DNA of 8,876 nt from Alphaproteobacteria bacterium (GCA_005883115.1 VAZQ01000256.1:1-8876); one strand, 5' to 3'. Positions 1-6,406 are shown, counted from the first letter of the stretch. Notes: generated from the letters alone by a model not told the origin. A program made the numbers and translations.

Positions 1-281
1 AGGTCGAACGGCGGATCCTGGCGCAGTAGGATCACGTCGAATTCGGCGAGCTCGGAGCGGCGCGTCTCGCCAAGCGTGAAATGGTCGCCGTGCTGGTCGC
101 GAACCTTGAGCGGCTGTACCGCCGCGACCACGTTGGACCCCCGCAACGCCAGCCGGTCGGGCGTGTAATATGCGATCGTGTGGCCGCGTTTCTGCGCCTC
201 CAGCAGCAGCGCGAAACTGGAATCGCCGCGGATGTTGATCCGCTCGATCGGGTCCATCTGTACGGCAATGCTCAGGCTCAT
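1..281 (-). CDS. gshB: Glutathione synthetase, N-terminal 93 residues (runs off left edge)
   Basis: ATP-dependent ligase joining gamma-glutamylcysteine and glycine, the second step of glutathione synthesis in the cytoplasm. Only the N-terminal domain is in the window; the ATP-grasp domain lies beyond the left edge. Visible family hallmarks are VQMDPIERINI at residues 7-17, then DSSFALLLEAQ at about 20-30, and the block DVILLRQDPPFD just before the edge. These align closely with E. coli GshB (VMDPIANINIKKDSSF..., DVILMRKDPPFD). The ATG at 281 gives the usual N-terminus length, although no good Shine-Dalgarno sequence precedes it. It lies 47 nt downstream of the yraN stop on the same strand, so it is probably the third gene of an rsmI-yraN-gshB transcript. 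Identity is secure; completeness cannot be judged. Confidence 0.95.
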   Translation of the reverse strand, partial: MSLSIAVQMDPIERINIRGDSSFALLLEAQKRGHTIAYYTPDRLALRGSNVVAAVQPLKVRDQHGDHFTLGETRRSELAEFDVILLRQDPPFD

Positions 282-328
282 CGTTGGCCCGACAATATTT
301 CGCTAACGTAAGCTCTCACGCGATCGCA

Positions 329-733
329 TCAGCCGCCCGTATCAAAAGCCGAGGGGATATGCCGCGGAAGCCGCCCAGGTGCGATCAGGACGGCATCAAA
401 ACGGATATCGCGGATGCGGTCATCAGCATATCGCGCGAGCCAAGCCTCGGCAGCGGCGGCAATGCGCAAACGCTGACGATCGGTGACCGACCATGCGGCG
501 TCGTCCAATTGATCACGCGCCTTGACCTCGACGAATATCAGCAGGGCTCGGCGTCGCGCGATGATATCGATTTCACCGACCGGGCTGCGCCAACGCCGCG
601 CCAGGATGCGAAAGCCTTTGGCGATGAGAAACGCCGCCGCTCGGCTTTCGGCGGAAATACCCGTCCGAAACGCGATCTGACGCTCTGGACGCGGGGCCTG
701 GATCGGGGTTGCGCGGAACCTCTCATCGGGCAT
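329..733 (-). CDS. yraN: YraN / UPF0102 family nuclease-fold protein
   Basis: Small protein (134 aa) of the UPF0102 family, which has a restriction-endonuclease-like fold. Its cellular role is not firmly established; I infer a nucleic-acid function from the fold. The PD-(D/E)xK-type core is visible as GEID at residues 53-56 followed by FVEVKAR with EVK at 69-71, the usual acidic/Lys arrangement, so the putative active site looks intact. Length is normal for the family. I chose the ATG at 733 because AAGGAG lies 7 nt upstream (741-746); an in-frame GTG at 739 is only 1 nt from that motif. The start overlaps the rsmI stop by 11 nt, indicating translational coupling. The rsmI-yraN pairing is widely conserved across Proteobacteria. 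Confidence 0.92.
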   Translation of the reverse strand: MPDERFRATPIQAPRPERQIAFRTGISAESRAAAFLIAKGFRILARRWRSPVGEIDIIARRRALLIFVEVKARDQLDDAAWSVTDRQRLRIAAAAEAWLARYADDRIRDIRFDAVLIAPGRLPRHIPSAFDTGG

Positions 734-1664
734 GGCCACGCTCCTTGCTCAGTTCGATCGCGCGTCGATAGACTTCCCGGCGGGGCATGCCACTGACGGC
801 GGCGATTTCGGCCACCGCATCTTTGACTGACAGACGGTTGAGCGCTTGCCGGAGCAGCGCGTCAAGATCCGCCGCTGTCACTTTCTCCTCGCGATCGGGC
901 GGCGCCACGACGATCACCATCTCGCCGCGCGGCTCGCCGGCTTCTGCAGCTTCGCGTGCGAGCGTCGCGAGATCGCCGCGCCGAGTCTCTTCATAAAGTT
1001 TGGTGAGCTCGCGGCAGAGGGCAGCCTCACGCGGACCTAGGCCGGCGGCGAGGTCGGCGAGCGAGGCCGCGACGCGTGCTCCGGTCTCGAACAGAACGAG
1101 CGTTGCCGGAATGCGCGCGAGCTCGGCGATGCGGGCGCGCCGTGCTGCTTCCTTTGCCGGCAAGAATCCCTCGAACAAGAACCGGTCAGTGGGAAGCCCG
1201 CTCACCGTGAGCGCAGCGAGTACCGCCGACGCTCCCGGCAATGCCGTTACGTGCGCCCCCGCCGCCTGCGCCTCGCGCACCAGCTTATAGCCTGGATCCG
1301 ACACGAGCGGGGTTCCGGCGTCCGAGACGAGCGCGATGGCGGCGCCGTCGGCAAGGCGTGCGAGGAGCTTCGGACGCGCCTGCGCGGCATTGTGTTCGTG
1401 ATAGGATGTCAGCGGGGTTGCTATTCCATAGCGCTCGAGAAGCTTGCGGGTGACGCGAGTATCCTCGCAAGCAATCAGATCGACAGCAGCAAGAACCTCC
1501 AGCGACCGCACGGTGATGTCGCGCAGATTCCCGATGGGAGTGGCGACCAGGTAGAGACCAGGCGTCAACGGCGGTCCCAGCGTGGTGCGGCCGTCCAGAA
1601 CGTAATGCCGCCTGGTGCGCTCGCCGGGCGAGCGTGGGGCGATGGCGGGCGCGGTCGTCCTCAT
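723..1664 (-). CDS. rsmI: 16S rRNA (cytidine1402-2'-O)-methyltransferase RsmI
   Basis: SAM-dependent methyltransferase that 2'-O-methylates C1402 in the decoding centre of 16S rRNA. It belongs to the tetrapyrrole-methylase fold. With this start it has 313 aa, and the motifs run in order: LYLVATPIGNL (37-47), ACEDTR (65-70), YHEHN (88-92), SDAGTPLVSDPG (114-125), LPGASA (142-147) and FEGFLP (164-169). The C-terminal tail ends in an SVKDAVAEIA / PRREVYRRAIEL segment typical of the family. The N-terminus is uncertain. The ATG at 1664 gives a roughly 36-residue leader before the core and has AAGGAG only 1 nt upstream. An ATG at 1700 would add 12 residues but has no Shine-Dalgarno and would lie almost at the transcription start of the promoter proposed at 1718-1747. 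It overlaps yraN by 11 nt. Confidence 0.93.
   Translation of the reverse strand: MRTTAPAIAPRSPGERTRRHYVLDGRTTLGPPLTPGLYLVATPIGNLRDITVRSLEVLAAVDLIACEDTRVTRKLLERYGIATPLTSYHEHNAAQARPKLLARLADGAAIALVSDAGTPLVSDPGYKLVREAQAAGAHVTALPGASAVLAALTVSGLPTDRFLFEGFLPAKEAARRARIAELARIPATLVLFETGARVAASLADLAAGLGPREAALCRELTKLYEETRRGDLATLAREAAEAGEPRGEMVIVVAPPDREEKVTAADLDALLRQALNRLSVKDAVAEIAAVSGMPRREVYRRAIELSKERGHAR
741..746 (-). promoter_or_regulatory. Ribosome binding site deciding the yraN start, inside rsmI
   Basis: AAGGAG on the minus strand lies within the final codons of rsmI, 7 nt before the ATG at 733 and only 1 nt before the alternative GTG at 739. The spacing selects the ATG. Confidence 0.75.
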
Positions 1665-1717
1665 GCTCCTTACTCTAACGGCACGACCTTGCCCCGTCAT
1701 GGCCGGCGTAAAAAATC

Positions 1718-1747
1718 ATTATCCTTTTCATTTGGTTAACCAGTCAC
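1718..1747 (-). promoter_or_regulatory. Candidate promoter for rsmI-yraN-gshB
   Basis: On the minus strand GTGACT (-35, 1742-1747) and GATAAT (-10, 1718-1723; 5 of 6 matches) are 18 nt apart. The transcript would start near 1711, about 47 nt upstream of the ATG at 1664 but only about 11 nt before the ATG at 1700, which favours the shorter RsmI. The spacer holds the TGGTTAACCA palindrome. Confidence 0.45.
1733..1742. promoter_or_regulatory. Perfect palindrome TGGTTAACCA in the rsmI/lipoprotein divergent region
   Basis: A perfect 10-bp palindrome sits between the -35 and -10 boxes proposed for rsmI and about 80 nt upstream of the lipoprotein start. Each arm contains TTAACCA, which resembles a CtrA half-site (TTAACCAT), but the second TTAA at 7-nt spacing is missing. 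It may be an operator, or chance. Confidence 0.3.
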
Positions 1748-1803
1748 CGACAAAATGCCCGATTGCCGGTCTGGACTGGTATGGACAAGCTGACGTCCCG
1801 GTC

Positions 1804-1810
1804 GAGGAGA
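1804..1810 (+). promoter_or_regulatory. Ribosome binding site deciding the lipoprotein start
   Basis: GAGGAGA lies 9 nt before the ATG at 1820. This places the lipobox Cys at residue 32, a normal lipoprotein signal-peptide length; starts further upstream would give an overlong n-region. Confidence 0.7.
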
Positions 1811-1819
1811 CCGCTTCCC

Positions 1820-3019
1820 ATGTTCGCAGGACTGCAGGCCTGGCGATCGTGGCCTGCGCGCGCTGCTTCTACGGGGCTTGCCGCGCTCGCAACGATCCTC
1901 TTGCTGGCGGGCTGCTCGGGAAGCCTTCCCGATCTGGCCGCCCCGTCAGGAGCGCCCTCGCAACCCGCCGCCCATATCGGCGAAGGCGCCGTCAAGGTCG
2001 CCCTGATCGTGCCGTTAGCGGCGAGCGGCAATGCGGGAGTCGCCGCGCAGTCCATGCGCAACGCAGCCGAGATGGCGCTCGCGGAGTTCAACAATCCCGA
2101 TCTCCAGCTGTTGGTGAAGGACGACGCAGGCAGTGTGCCGGGCGCGCAGCAGGCGGCGCAGCAGGCGCTCGATGAAGGAGCGGAGATCGTCCTGGGACCG
2201 CTGTTTGCGCTCACGGTCGCTCCGGTTGCACGCGCCGCACGCGCTCGCGGCGTGCCGGTGATTGCGTTCTCGACGGATACCAATGCGGCCGCGCGCGGCG
2301 TGTATCTCTTAAGCTTTCTGCCGGAGTCCGACGTCGAGCGTATCGTGAGCTATGCGGCGAGCCAGGGCCGGCGCTCATTCGCGGCGCTGGTTCCGGATAA
2401 TGCCTATGGCAGCGTGACGGAAGCGGCCTTCAAACAAGCGGTGGGGCGAAGTGGCGGCCGGGTTATCGCGCTCGAGCGGTACCCGCTCGACCGGGCGCAG
2501 ATGCAAGCTCCGGTGCGCAACGTAGCGCAAGCGGCGAGCCACGCGGATGCCATCTTCATCCCGGATGGCGCCGACGCCTTGCCCAGCGTGGTGCAGACGC
2601 TGACTGCGAACGGCATCGACACCAAACGCGTGCAGCTCCTCGGCACGGGCTTATGGGAAGACGCGCAAATCTTCTCCAATCCCCTGCTCGATGGCGCCTG
2701 GTACGCGGGGCCCGATTCGACCGGTTTTCGCAATTTCTCGGTCCGTTACCGCGGCAGATACGGCAGAGACCCTGTGCGCACGGCTTCCCTTGCCTACGAC
2801 GCCGTCGCCCTTGTCGCGGCGCTGGTCAAGACTCAGGGCAGCCAGCGCTTCGCGGATAACGTCCTGACGAATTCCTCAGGTTTCACCGGTATCGACGGGC
2901 TGTTTCGCTTCCGGCCGGACGGCACCAACCAGCGGGGTCTTGCGGTGCTGCGAGTGTCGCCAACCGGTGGTCAGGTCATCAGCCCACCGCCTAAAGGTTT
3001 CGGCGGTTCAGCGACTTAA
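1820..3019 (+). CDS. LpoA-like penicillin-binding protein activator, lipoprotein
   Basis: Predicted lipoprotein of 399 aa with a type-1 periplasmic-binding-protein fold, of the kind annotated in Rhizobiales as penicillin-binding protein activator (LpoA C-terminal-domain-like). Such proteins are thought to sit in the outer membrane and stimulate a class A PBP; that role is inferred here from the family and from conserved linkage to rsmI-yraN. The N-terminus has Arg residues, a hydrophobic stretch and the lipobox LLAGC with lipidated Cys32. The binding-protein domain starts at VKVALIVPL (58-66) and includes an EIVLGPLFA and a GVPVIAFSTD segment, the usual first-lobe elements. The ATG at 1820 is preferred because GAGGAGA (1804-1810) lies 9 nt upstream; an in-frame ATG at 1781 and a TTG at 1763 have no such site. 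The TPR-like N-terminal domain of E. coli LpoA is absent. An ABC-transporter solute-binding role is the main alternative, but no permease genes are nearby. Confidence 0.85.
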   Translation: MFAGLQAWRSWPARAASTGLAALATILLLAGCSGSLPDLAAPSGAPSQPAAHIGEGAVKVALIVPLAASGNAGVAAQSMRNAAEMALAEFNNPDLQLLVKDDAGSVPGAQQAAQQALDEGAEIVLGPLFALTVAPVARAARARGVPVIAFSTDTNAAARGVYLLSFLPESDVERIVSYAASQGRRSFAALVPDNAYGSVTEAAFKQAVGRSGGRVIALERYPLDRAQMQAPVRNVAQAASHADAIFIPDGADALPSVVQTLTANGIDTKRVQLLGTGLWEDAQIFSNPLLDGAWYAGPDSTGFRNFSVRYRGRYGRDPVRTASLAYDAVALVAALVKTQGSQRFADNVLTNSSGFTGIDGLFRFRPDGTNQRGLAVLRVSPTGGQVISPPPKGFGGSAT

Positions 3020-3024
3020 GTCTG

Positions 3025-4188
3025 TTACGCGGCGAGATCAGCGACGACCGCGTCGAGCACGGGAAAGCCGGCGAGCGTCAGGCGCAGCCTCCCGCTTGGC
3101 ATTGTCTCGACGGCGCCCTGCTCATGGAGGAGCGCCATGCGGCGCGCATCGAGCGGCCGATCCGCAAGACGCGCGTAAGTCGCAGGGTCGATGCCCTCCG
3201 CCAGGCGCAGCCCCATCAACAGAAACTCGTCGGCGACCTGCTCTCGCGTGAGCGGCTCATCGCTGACCATGCCGTGTCCGAGCGACTCCACCCGGGTAAG
3301 CCAGCTTCTCGGCTGCTTTTCGGTCGCCGTGGCGCGGCGCTCGGTCGCGGTCTCGAGCCGGCCGTGCGCGCCCGGTCCGATGCCGGCATATTCCTGCGCG
3401 CGCCAGTAAATGAGATTGTGCCGGCACTCGGCCCCTGGCCGTGCGTGGTTGGAAATCTCGTAGCCAGGAAGCCCTGCGCCTGCGCAGACCGTCTGTGTCG
3501 TATCGTAGAGTGCGCGGGCCCGCTCGTCGTCGGGCAAGGCGAGCTTGCCAGCCGCATGGAGCGCCGCAAACGGGGTGTTCTGCTCGATGGTGAGTTGATA
3601 AAGGGACAGATGCTCTGCGGCTTCGGCGAGCGCGCGTTTGAGCTCGGCCGCCCACGCCTGCGGGGTCTGGCCGGGCCGCGCGTAGATCAGATCGAAGGAA
3701 TAGCGCTCGAAAATGGAGCGCGCCAACGCGACCGCTCCGAGCGCCTCCTGCGCCGAGTGCAGCCGCCCGAGCGCTTTCAGCGCCGTATCATCCAGCGCCT
3801 GCACGCCGAGCGAGACACGATTGATGCCGGCTGAACGAAAGCCGCGAAAGCGCGTCGCTTCAACGCTCGTTGGATTGGCTTCGAGCGTTACTTCGGCATC
3901 CGGTGCTATCGACCAGTGCCGGGCGATCGCCTCGAGGATCGCACCGACGGTCGCGGGTTGCATCAGCGATGGCGTGCCGCCGCCGAAGAAGATGGTCGAG
4001 ACGGTTCGTCCGGGTATGCGCGCAGCGGTCGTCGCGATTTCGGCGGCAAAGGCGGGCGCAAAACGCGCCTCGTCAACCGGCACATGCGACACATGGCTGT
4101 TGAAGTCGCAATAGGGGCATTTCGAGAGGCAGAACGGCCAGTGGACATAGACGCCGAACGCAGACCCCTGCCGATCACCGCTTTGCAA
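3025..4188 (-). CDS. hemW: Radical SAM family heme chaperone HemW
   Basis: Cytoplasmic [4Fe-4S] radical SAM protein that binds heme and is thought to deliver it to target proteins. It is often mis-annotated as oxygen-independent coproporphyrinogen oxidase. The 387-aa product has the cluster motif CxxxCxxC at Cys20, Cys24 and Cys27 followed by Asp-Phe, as in HemW; true HemN has a fourth Cys there. Also visible are GGGTP (69-73), the HNxxYW heme-binding motif (257-262) and GIGPGAHG (269-276). The start is a TTG with a strong GGAGG (4195-4199) 6 nt upstream. No ATG or GTG is available before the Cys motif, so TTG is effectively forced. The start lies inside the last codons of rdgB (14-nt overlap), so the pair is probably translationally coupled. 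It converges on the lipoprotein gene with 5 nt between stop codons. Confidence 0.95.
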   Translation of the reverse strand: MQSGDRQGSAFGVYVHWPFCLSKCPYCDFNSHVSHVPVDEARFAPAFAAEIATTAARIPGRTVSTIFFGGGTPSLMQPATVGAILEAIARHWSIAPDAEVTLEANPTSVEATRFRGFRSAGINRVSLGVQALDDTALKALGRLHSAQEALGAVALARSIFERYSFDLIYARPGQTPQAWAAELKRALAEAAEHLSLYQLTIEQNTPFAALHAAGKLALPDDERARALYDTTQTVCAGAGLPGYEISNHARPGAECRHNLIYWRAQEYAGIGPGAHGRLETATERRATATEKQPRSWLTRVESLGHGMVSDEPLTREQVADEFLLMGLRLAEGIDPATYARLADRPLDARRMALLHEQGAVETMPSGRLRLTLAGFPVLDAVVADLAA

Positions 4189-4828
4189 GACAAGCCTCCG
4201 CGAGCTTTAGAAAGGCGCGTGCCCGGTGCGAGAGCCCTTTGCCCGCTGGCGGCAGGCCATGCTTCTCCGCGTTCGTCATTTCACCGAAAGTGCGAGTATG
4301 GCCGTCAGGCAAAAACATGGGGTCGTAGCCGAAACCCTTATCGCCGCGCGGCGGCCACACAAGAGTGCCGTGCACCGCAGCGTCGAACCCTTCAACGTGT
4401 GCGTCGGGCCAAGCGAGACAAAGCGCGCAGACGAACTGCGCCTTGCGTTGGTCAGGCGCCTGCGCGCCGCGCTCGCGCAATCTCTCTTCCACAGCCTGCA
4501 TGGCGCGCCGGAAGTCCTTTTCCGGCCCCGCCCAGCGCGCTGAGTAGATGCCTGGCTCTCCGCCGAGCGCATCGACGGCCAGTCCGGAATCGTCCGCGAA
4601 CGCAGGTAGACCCGAGGATGCTGCCGCAGCGCATGCCTTGATGCGGGCGTTCGCCTTGAAGGTCGCGCCGCTCTCCGCTGGCTCGTCCAACCCGAGCTCG
4701 GCCGCAGATACGGCATCGATTCCGAAGGGTACGAGAAGCTCGCGCATCTCCTTGAGCTTGCCCGGATTGCGCGTCGCGATCACGAGGCGCCCGGCAATCT
4801 GTCGATGAGCGGCGCCGTTTGAACTCAT
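4175..4828 (-). CDS. rdgB: dITP/XTP pyrophosphatase RdgB (HAM1 family)
   Basis: Hydrolyses non-canonical purine nucleoside triphosphates (dITP, ITP, XTP) to the monophosphate and pyrophosphate, keeping deaminated purines out of DNA and RNA. The 217-aa product carries TRNPGK (19-24, triphosphate-binding loop), ADDSGL with its catalytic Asp pair (79-83), GFGYDPMF (165-172, base-binding) and SHRARAF (200-206), all complete. Length is slightly above the roughly 200 aa of E. coli RdgB because of a short N-terminal extension. I chose the ATG at 4828, with GAGG at 4835-4838 and a 6-nt spacer, leaving 23 nt after the rph stop. A GTG at 4855 would overlap rph by 4 nt and has a poorer ribosome-binding site. 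The order rph > rdgB > hemW is the usual alphaproteobacterial one. Confidence 0.95.
   Translation of the reverse strand: MSSNGAAHRQIAGRLVIATRNPGKLKEMRELLVPFGIDAVSAAELGLDEPAESGATFKANARIKACAAAASSGLPAFADDSGLAVDALGGEPGIYSARWAGPEKDFRRAMQAVEERLRERGAQAPDQRKAQFVCALCLAWPDAHVEGFDAAVHGTLVWPPRGDKGFGYDPMFLPDGHTRTFGEMTNAEKHGLPPAGKGLSHRARAFLKLAEACLAKR
4195..4199 (-). promoter_or_regulatory. Ribosome binding site for the TTG start of hemW, inside rdgB
   Basis: GGAGG on the minus strand, 6 nt before TTG at 4188. It lies within the last codons of rdgB, so ribosomes finishing rdgB can restart on hemW. Confidence 0.75.
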
Positions 4829-4851
4829 GCTTGACCTCGCGTGACGCGCGA

Positions 4852-5565
4852 TCACATTACCGCCAGTTTCTGCAGGTCGACGAGTTTCATCACCCCTTTT
4901 TTCGCGAGCGCAAGTAGATTGAGGAACTGTTCCTCACTGAACGGAATTTTCTCCGCCGTTGCCTGCACCTCGACGATTCGCCCGCCGCCCGTGATGATGA
5001 AATTGGCGTCTGTGTCGGCCTCCGAATCCTCCGCGTAATCCAGATCAAGCACCGGTGTGCCCTGACAGATTCCGCAGGAGATGGCGGCGACGTGGTCGCG
5101 TAGCGGCTCCGCCGTCACCATCTGGCGCGTCTTCATCCAGCTCAGGCAATCGTGCAGCGCGACCCAGGCGCCGGTAATGGCCGCAGTGCGGGTTCCGCCG
5201 TCGGCTTGGATGACGTCGCAGTCAATCGTGATCTGACGCTCTCCCAACGCAGGTAGGTCCAGTACCGCGCGTAGACTGCGCCCGATCAGCCGCTGGATTT
5301 CGATGCTGCGGCCACTCTGTTTGCCGGCCGCTGCTTCGCGGCGCGTGCGCTCCGAGGTGGCGCGCGGCAACATGCCGTATTCGGCGGTGACCCAGCCGCG
5401 TGCCTGCCCTTTGAGCCACGGCGGCAGTCGGTCCTCGAGTGTGGCGGTGACCAGCACGTGCGTGTCGCCGAACTTCACGAAGCAGGAACCCTCGGCGTAT
5501 TTCACCACGCCGCGCTCGAGCGAGATCGCGCGCAGCTCATCGGGCTGTCGGCGGCTCGGTCGCAT
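4852..5565 (-). CDS. rph: Ribonuclease PH
   Basis: Phosphorolytic 3'-5' exoribonuclease that trims tRNA precursors down to the CCA end, releasing nucleoside diphosphates. The ATG at 5565 has AGGAG 6 nt upstream (5572-5576) and gives 237 aa, the standard family length; upstream in-frame starts would add a non-conserved tail. With this start, residue numbers fall on the expected functional positions: Arg86 in the GRSIEIQR segment (phosphate binding) and Asp180 and Asp186 in the DLDYAEDSEADTD segment (metal/catalytic). Also visible are RPSRRQPDELR at 2-12 and CDVIQADGGTRTAAITGA at 116-133. It appears to be the first gene of rph > rdgB > hemW. A candidate promoter lies just upstream. Nothing suggests loss of function. 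Confidence 0.97.
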   Translation of the reverse strand: MRPSRRQPDELRAISLERGVVKYAEGSCFVKFGDTHVLVTATLEDRLPPWLKGQARGWVTAEYGMLPRATSERTRREAAAGKQSGRSIEIQRLIGRSLRAVLDLPALGERQITIDCDVIQADGGTRTAAITGAWVALHDCLSWMKTRQMVTAEPLRDHVAAISCGICQGTPVLDLDYAEDSEADTDANFIITGGGRIVEVQATAEKIPFSEEQFLNLLALAKKGVMKLVDLQKLAVM

Positions 5566-5590
5566 CCGGATCTCCTGCGTACGGACCAAA

Positions 5591-5619
5591 CTTTTAGGGG
5601 CGAGCGCTCTGAGCGACAA
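5591..5619 (-). promoter_or_regulatory. Candidate sigma70-type promoter for rph-rdgB-hemW
   Basis: On the minus strand a TTGTCG (-35, 5614-5619) and a TAAAAG (-10, 5591-5596) are separated by exactly 17 nt; each matches 4 of 6 consensus bases. Transcription would begin near 5584, leaving a leader of about 20 nt that contains the rph AGGAG site. The position is sensible, but in GC-rich DNA such matches arise by chance. Confidence 0.35.
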
Positions 5620-5627
5620 GAGGTGAG

Positions 5628-5639
5628 CGCAGCGCTGCG
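5628..5639. repeat. Perfect 12-bp palindrome CGCAGCGCTGCG upstream of rph
   Basis: A perfect self-complementary 12-mer lies just upstream of the proposed rph -35 box, and a second, 8-bp palindrome (GAGCGCTC, 5602-5609) sits in the spacer between the -35 and -10 boxes. It could be an operator or part of a hairpin at the end of the upstream minus-strand gene. No T-tract follows in either direction, so it is not a standard intrinsic terminator. Confidence 0.4.
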
Positions 5640-5674
5640 GAACTCAGCTTCGGTGCTCCATCGTCGCATGCCTT

Positions 5675-5697
5675 CGTCCGTAGAGATCGACCGGACG
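5675..5697. repeat. Inverted repeat downstream of the isochorismatase-fold gene
   Basis: CGTCCG (5675-5680) and CGGACG (5692-5697) form a perfect 6-bp stem around an 11-nt loop, 12 nt past the stop codon of the minus-strand gene. The position suits a transcript end or RNA-stabilising hairpin, but no run of T follows, so a classical Rho-independent terminator is not supported. Confidence 0.35.
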
Positions 5698-5708
5698 CCT
5701 GTGTGCGT

Positions 5709-6356
5709 TCAGAACCCAATGAGGTCGAACTTGGTCAACGTCACCTGTGGGCTGATGCGCGCCGCGGTCGCGAGATGCCACGCGGTATAGAGTTCAGGGA
5801 ACACCTCATCGGCAGACATGCCGTCCACCGGCACGATCACCTTGAATCCTCGCAGCGCAGCCGCGACGGCGGTATGCAGCACCGAAGTTTGCGCCTGCGT
5901 GCCCATGGCCACTATCGTCTTGATGCCTTTGTCCTTGAGAATCTTCTCGAGATCGCTGGCAATGAACTTGTCCGGGCCCAATGGGGGCAGCACCGGCTCT
6001 CCCGCCGCCGGGGTAAGCTCCGAGAGAATGTCGGCGGGGACCGACCCCGGTACTGCGACGCTGTAGACGATGAAAGCGCCCTTGCTGCGCGCTTGCGTCA
6101 CCAAGTTGAGGACTTTTGCTACGGAGCGCGCGCAGCGCGGCCGGCGCTCGTTAGTGCAGGTTTGCTTGGTGAAATCCATGACCAGCAGCGCGGTCTCATT
6201 CGGAATGATCGTTGACGGTTTGAGCGCAGGCGGTGCGGGAAATTTGGCCGCGGCCCACTCGTCGATGACCGTCTGCCCGTGCGAGCCGGTACATATAGTT
6301 GCAAGGAGACCCGCGATGGTGGCCATGCCCACGGTAACCTTGCGTGCGCTTTTCAT
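5709..6356 (-). CDS. Exported isochorismatase-fold (cysteine hydrolase superfamily) protein lacking the usual catalytic Cys
   Basis: A 215-aa protein with an N-terminal signal peptide: Lys/Arg-rich start, hydrophobic residues about 9-21, likely signal peptidase I site after SHG near residue 27. It then shows the isochorismatase-like hydrolase pattern. The first-strand Asp is kept (ALLVMD, Asp61). The segment GPDKF (127-131) falls where the family's Lys lies, though Lys130 looks shifted by several positions. In the third motif, normally G-V-x-T-x-x-C-V, the sequence reads GTQAQTSVLHTA, with Ser158 in place of the nucleophilic Cys. The only Cys residues in the mature chain are Cys67 and Cys75, which could form a disulfide. 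The C-terminal half (VIVPVDGMSADE, YTAWHLA, TLTKFDLIGF) resembles a periplasmic subfamily I recall having the same Cys loss. Substrate unknown; activity may be altered or absent. It lies divergently from hrcA and interrupts the usual rph/hrcA neighbourhood. The ATG at 6356 gives a proper signal-peptide n-region. Confidence 0.8.
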   Translation of the reverse strand: MKSARKVTVGMATIAGLLATICTGSHGQTVIDEWAAAKFPAPPALKPSTIIPNETALLVMDFTKQTCTNERRPRCARSVAKVLNLVTQARSKGAFIVYSVAVPGSVPADILSELTPAAGEPVLPPLGPDKFIASDLEKILKDKGIKTIVAMGTQAQTSVLHTAVAAALRGFKVIVPVDGMSADEVFPELYTAWHLATAARISPQVTLTKFDLIGF

Positions 6357-6380
6357 CCTTGATCTACCACGGCTACGCAG

Positions 6381-6406
6381 TCGTATTGCTGCAAGCTAGC
6401 AACGAT
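6381..6406. promoter_or_regulatory. Dyad between hrcA and the isochorismatase-fold gene, possible operator
   Basis: TTGCT (6386-6390) and AGCAA (6398-6402) flank a 7-nt spacer, and the symmetry extends to TCGT/ACGA with a 2-nt interruption on the left arm. It lies in the divergent region 25-50 nt upstream of the minus-strand gene. It does not match CIRCE. The regulator is unknown and the dyad may be chance. Confidence 0.25.

Noticed and set aside
284..796. A 170-codon plus-strand frame opposite yraN
   Set aside because: The minus strand encodes a complete YraN with its GEID/EVK core; the opposite frame has no recognisable feature.
1820..3019. Amino-acid ABC transporter substrate-binding protein
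   Set aside because: The fold is the same, but there are no transporter permease or ATPase genes nearby, it is a lipoprotein, and its linkage to rsmI-yraN-gshB matches the PBP-activator family.
3124..3834. A 236-codon plus-strand frame opposite hemW
   Set aside because: hemW has all radical SAM and HNxxYW motifs on the other strand; this frame shows no domain.
3025..4188. Annotation as oxygen-independent coproporphyrinogen III oxidase (HemN)
   Set aside because: The cluster motif is CxxxCxxC followed by Asp-Phe without the fourth Cys, and the HNxxYW motif is present; both indicate HemW.
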